From contig NC_088302.1 in the NCBI RefSeq assembly GCF_032854445.1, positions 37,454,191 to 37,518,190 of the forward strand: DNA of 64,000 nt. Direction: 5' to 3'. Positions within the stretch are counted from its first letter, which is position 1, and every line of letters begins with the position of its first letter. Shown piece by piece: positions 61,075-64,000 of this stretch. The notes under the pieces were generated by a model that had not been told where the DNA came from, ran no database searches, and was given only the letters and a program-made list of their open reading frames with translations. The stretch comes from Liolophura sinensis. Lineage: Eukaryota; Mollusca; Polyplacophora; Chitonida; Chitonidae. The translations under genes were made by a program, and so were the position numbers.

Positions 61075-64000
61075 AGTCAAGTGTTTCTAGTATAAGACAA
61101 TTATGTTACCGACTAGACCTGAACATTAGGACTCTTGTATCTCATTCCCAGTGAAATATAAGTTTGTTTCTGCCAACGAACGCCTTACACGGTGCCGATT
61201 AAAAGTTTTGGGGAAATTCTGAAATCCCTTAGACAGCAACATCACGTGTTGGCAGCGGTTGGAAAGGGCAGTAATTAATTATAGATATTTCAGTCTTTGT
61301 AAGCGTGCTAGACGGAACGCGTTAAACACAAACAACAGACTGGATTTATCGTGGGTAGGGGTGTTCTTATCGATTCCCATCAACGGTCTGACAGGAGAAC
61401 AACCCCTCGCACTTAGTGCCACCATCCGCTTTCCACTCCGTCAACGCTACCTGATCCCACATCATTTAACATGTGAACAAAGATATACGACCGTAACGAA
61501 ACACAGCGGGACAGTCGCCATAATACCTGTGTGACCTTCACAAACAAAAAACCCGGGGCGAAATGGATGGGCTTGGGATAGCGTTGGCGAAGCTGCTAAT
61601 CAGATTAAAACCATATCCGAAAAGCAGCTCCTCGCGGGACTTGTTGCTGTGTTTCTTGTATATCCTAAATAGTGCTATGTCAAATGAGAAGCGTCACTTA
61701 GGGTATGGTTTTCATCAAATTGAAAAGATTACCATAACAGGCATCGTTCCAATGCATGGTAAACCAAGGCAACCCGTTGAGCCCTTTGATTGACCCAATC
61801 ATATTTGTCACCTTTTCAAACCTTAAAACTGATTAAAAAGAAATCCCACACCACCCAAAATATACATAAAAGGGTGCATTACTGTGGACAAATATAATGT
61901 GAATGGCTCGGGTCCACATTAAATATGACCAATGGCGTTAATGTTTTGCTTTCATATTTAATGAATTCCGTTTATTTAACAATAATGCCATTGTGTGGTT
62001 TCGGTGCTCTCGGATCATTTGTGGCAGTTGCACAAGAAAAAGTTCTACCGGTACTTTTCTAAGACGGATTTTTTTTATTGAATTCAAGGATTCAAACAAG
62101 CAGTAGGCCTACTAAGTAAATATATGGCTCTGGATTTACTCTGTATGATGTAAGTCTTTTATATGGTATTCCTGATTAATCCAGAATTATGCTGTTGGAC
62201 AAATCATCCAAGAGGCCTTGTCCTGTTACATCCTTGCTAATGCTTATTACATGACAAGACAGCAATTTTAAGTTATTTTATGACAAATGAAAGCCTAATA
62301 AATGGAGGTAACATTACTGCAATTTTTGTGAAGGACAAGTTTAGCAAATTCAGTGGTATAGACACTGATAACTACGTCTAACACGTTGCAGTTGTGTTTA
62401 CCCAGTTCTGGTGGTAAGGGATGTGGATTTAGCTACTATTTAAACACTTACGTGAACACGTAAAATGAAAAGCGAAAAAATGCCTATATAATATATGAGA
62501 TTTAATGCTGGGCTGCAAATGTGTGTGATGTCATAACATTTAAAACTGGCCTATGGAGTCAGATGTCAAAGCATGTGATAAAACACGTGATGTAGTGTGT
62601 AATTTGGAAGCATCTGAGATATAAAACATGACACCGAAACATAGCTGTACATGTATGTTGGAAATTATGAAGTGTAAATCCAGTTATACTGATTCGCGCC
62701 ACTTTATACGAATGTCACACCATTTGTTGTATCTCTGTGAAACATGAGGCATGTACAGCTTTTAAGTTTGCAAACGTACAAAAAAAGGATAAAATTAGAA
62801 ATATCCTTCACCCTTTTCTTGACTCATGTTAAAATTTCTGTTTTCAAGACCGTGGCTTAGAATTGCTGGACATTCTCAAATTAATTAATTAAAACATAAG
62901 TAGATTTAGATAGTACCTGATTTAGATAGTACCTTTCTTCGCATATGAAATTCCCCATGCAACTATTCAAAGACGAACACGTGCTCTCTTACCTAATGAT
63001 AAGATTCTTAAAACTTTTTCTATTTACGGACCTTTACATCGTTTAAGCCATTATCAATACTCCCCCCCCCCTCTTAAATGCATTCTGGCATGTTGCCTCA
63101 CCTCCCTGTAAGTATCGAAACATTTTTATTTTGGCTTAAATGAACTTAAAACAATGGATTTATTTTCCTGTAAAACTCCAAAGCCTGATTTGAAAACATC
63201 ACTTTGGCGCATTCTGCGCAAAAGTTTCACACCAGAAGTTTTCTTCTTGACATTTACCTTAGTTAGGCATGGAGGTACTTTCCTCATCGGGAATCTATTG
63301 ACACTTTTTTGCGTGACTCCACGGGTGTACATGAGGAGGCAGACGTTAAAACCCCCGCCCATTGACGCTTTCTGCAAATGGTTTATGTTCCGATTTACAT
63401 ACTTGACCAATGTGTTAACATTTAATAGGAGTTGTCAGCAATGCCGGTGATGTATTTGCTAAGAATTGCCGCATATTTGCTAGAGGGGAGTTAAGAAGCA
63501 TTTAATGACTGTGATTAATCGTGTTTTGCTGCAGATGACCATTACAGTCGTGGCTGAGCCCGTCCATTTGCTGCAAAAAGTAAAAATCAGGCTCGTCACA
63601 TTAAACCTTTATAGCTAGCTGTCGCATTATCCCAAACAACTTTTACACGCCACTCTATTTGCTCTGTACAAATAAACGCTGTAGGAAGTAGTACGAGATT
63701 CCATGGGATTCTACCAGGAGTGGTTGGTCTATACGCTGTGGAAGTTTGATTACTGTGTGTTTGATTTCAATTTCAAAATAAATTGTGCAACACCCATGAC
63801 TTCAAACATAGCCAGCCACTCTTTATCCACCGATCAAAAAAGACATATGTAAACGGAAAATTTTAATGGCAACCCTTATATTCTTCTATGCAAGTGGGTT
63901 TCCAATCAACATAAAATTATAATAAATGTGTCTTATTATACAGTGATAGGCGTCGGAAAGACTAAATTCTAACCTTTTCACCTTTCCATCTTCCTTACAT
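61075..64000. other. Right-end intergenic DNA, nothing recognised
   Basis: Only a short duplication of GATTTAGATAGTACCT near 62902-62933 and a run of ten C at 63062-63071 stand out. The frame at 63154-63450 and its antisense at 63126-63410 match no family I know. Confidence 0.35.

Overview
This is a stretch of animal nuclear genome. Coding capacity is sparse, genes are broken into short exons with GT-AG introns, the DNA is AT-rich, and it carries microsatellites, minisatellites and tRNA-derived SINE retroposons. The repeat families (a core ending in a short AAATAAA-type tail, and a second one ending in a TCATATGACTGAAAAA-type tail) look like those common in mollusc genomes. Together with the Lcch3-like receptor sequence they suggest a lophotrochozoan, most likely a mollusc. 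The species cannot be named from this window. No bacterial, viral or CRISPR content was seen. The one complete gene is a GABA-A receptor beta subunit of the Lcch3/GABRB type on the + strand. It has eight coding exons between 24774 and 49024 that join into a 495-residue Cys-loop chloride channel subunit with every splice phase consistent. Five internal exons have the lengths 68, 221, 83, 138 and 153 bp, which I recall as the lengths in vertebrate GABA-A subunit genes. A long AT-rich 3' UTR probably runs to a poly(A) signal near 51915. On the - strand at 2068-2177 there is a single exon of a second, different Cys-loop subunit, probably alpha/GRD-like. It points away from the beta gene, so the two form a divergent (head-to-head) pair separated by about 22.5 kb. 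The same arrangement is known for alpha/beta GABA-A pairs in vertebrate clusters. The first exon of the alpha-like gene was not found, and its later exons lie beyond the left edge or were not recognised. Layout: 1-720, a decayed 41-bp tandem repeat; 2068-2177, the alpha-like exon; 2761-4487, a diverged inverted repeat; 4.5-24 kb, intergenic DNA with an AT microsatellite, a G4 motif, SINE fragments and a CpG-rich block; 24.06-24.77 kb, the presumed beta promoter with a perfect CRE; 24.8-49.0 kb, the beta gene, whose introns hold several SINEs and three minisatellites, one of them touching the acceptor of the M1-M2 exon; 49.0-51.9 kb, the probable 3' UTR; 52-64 kb, intergenic DNA with repeat fragments and no recognised gene. 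Most observations concern gene-cluster architecture and repeat biology. I did not find a convincing undescribed biological system.
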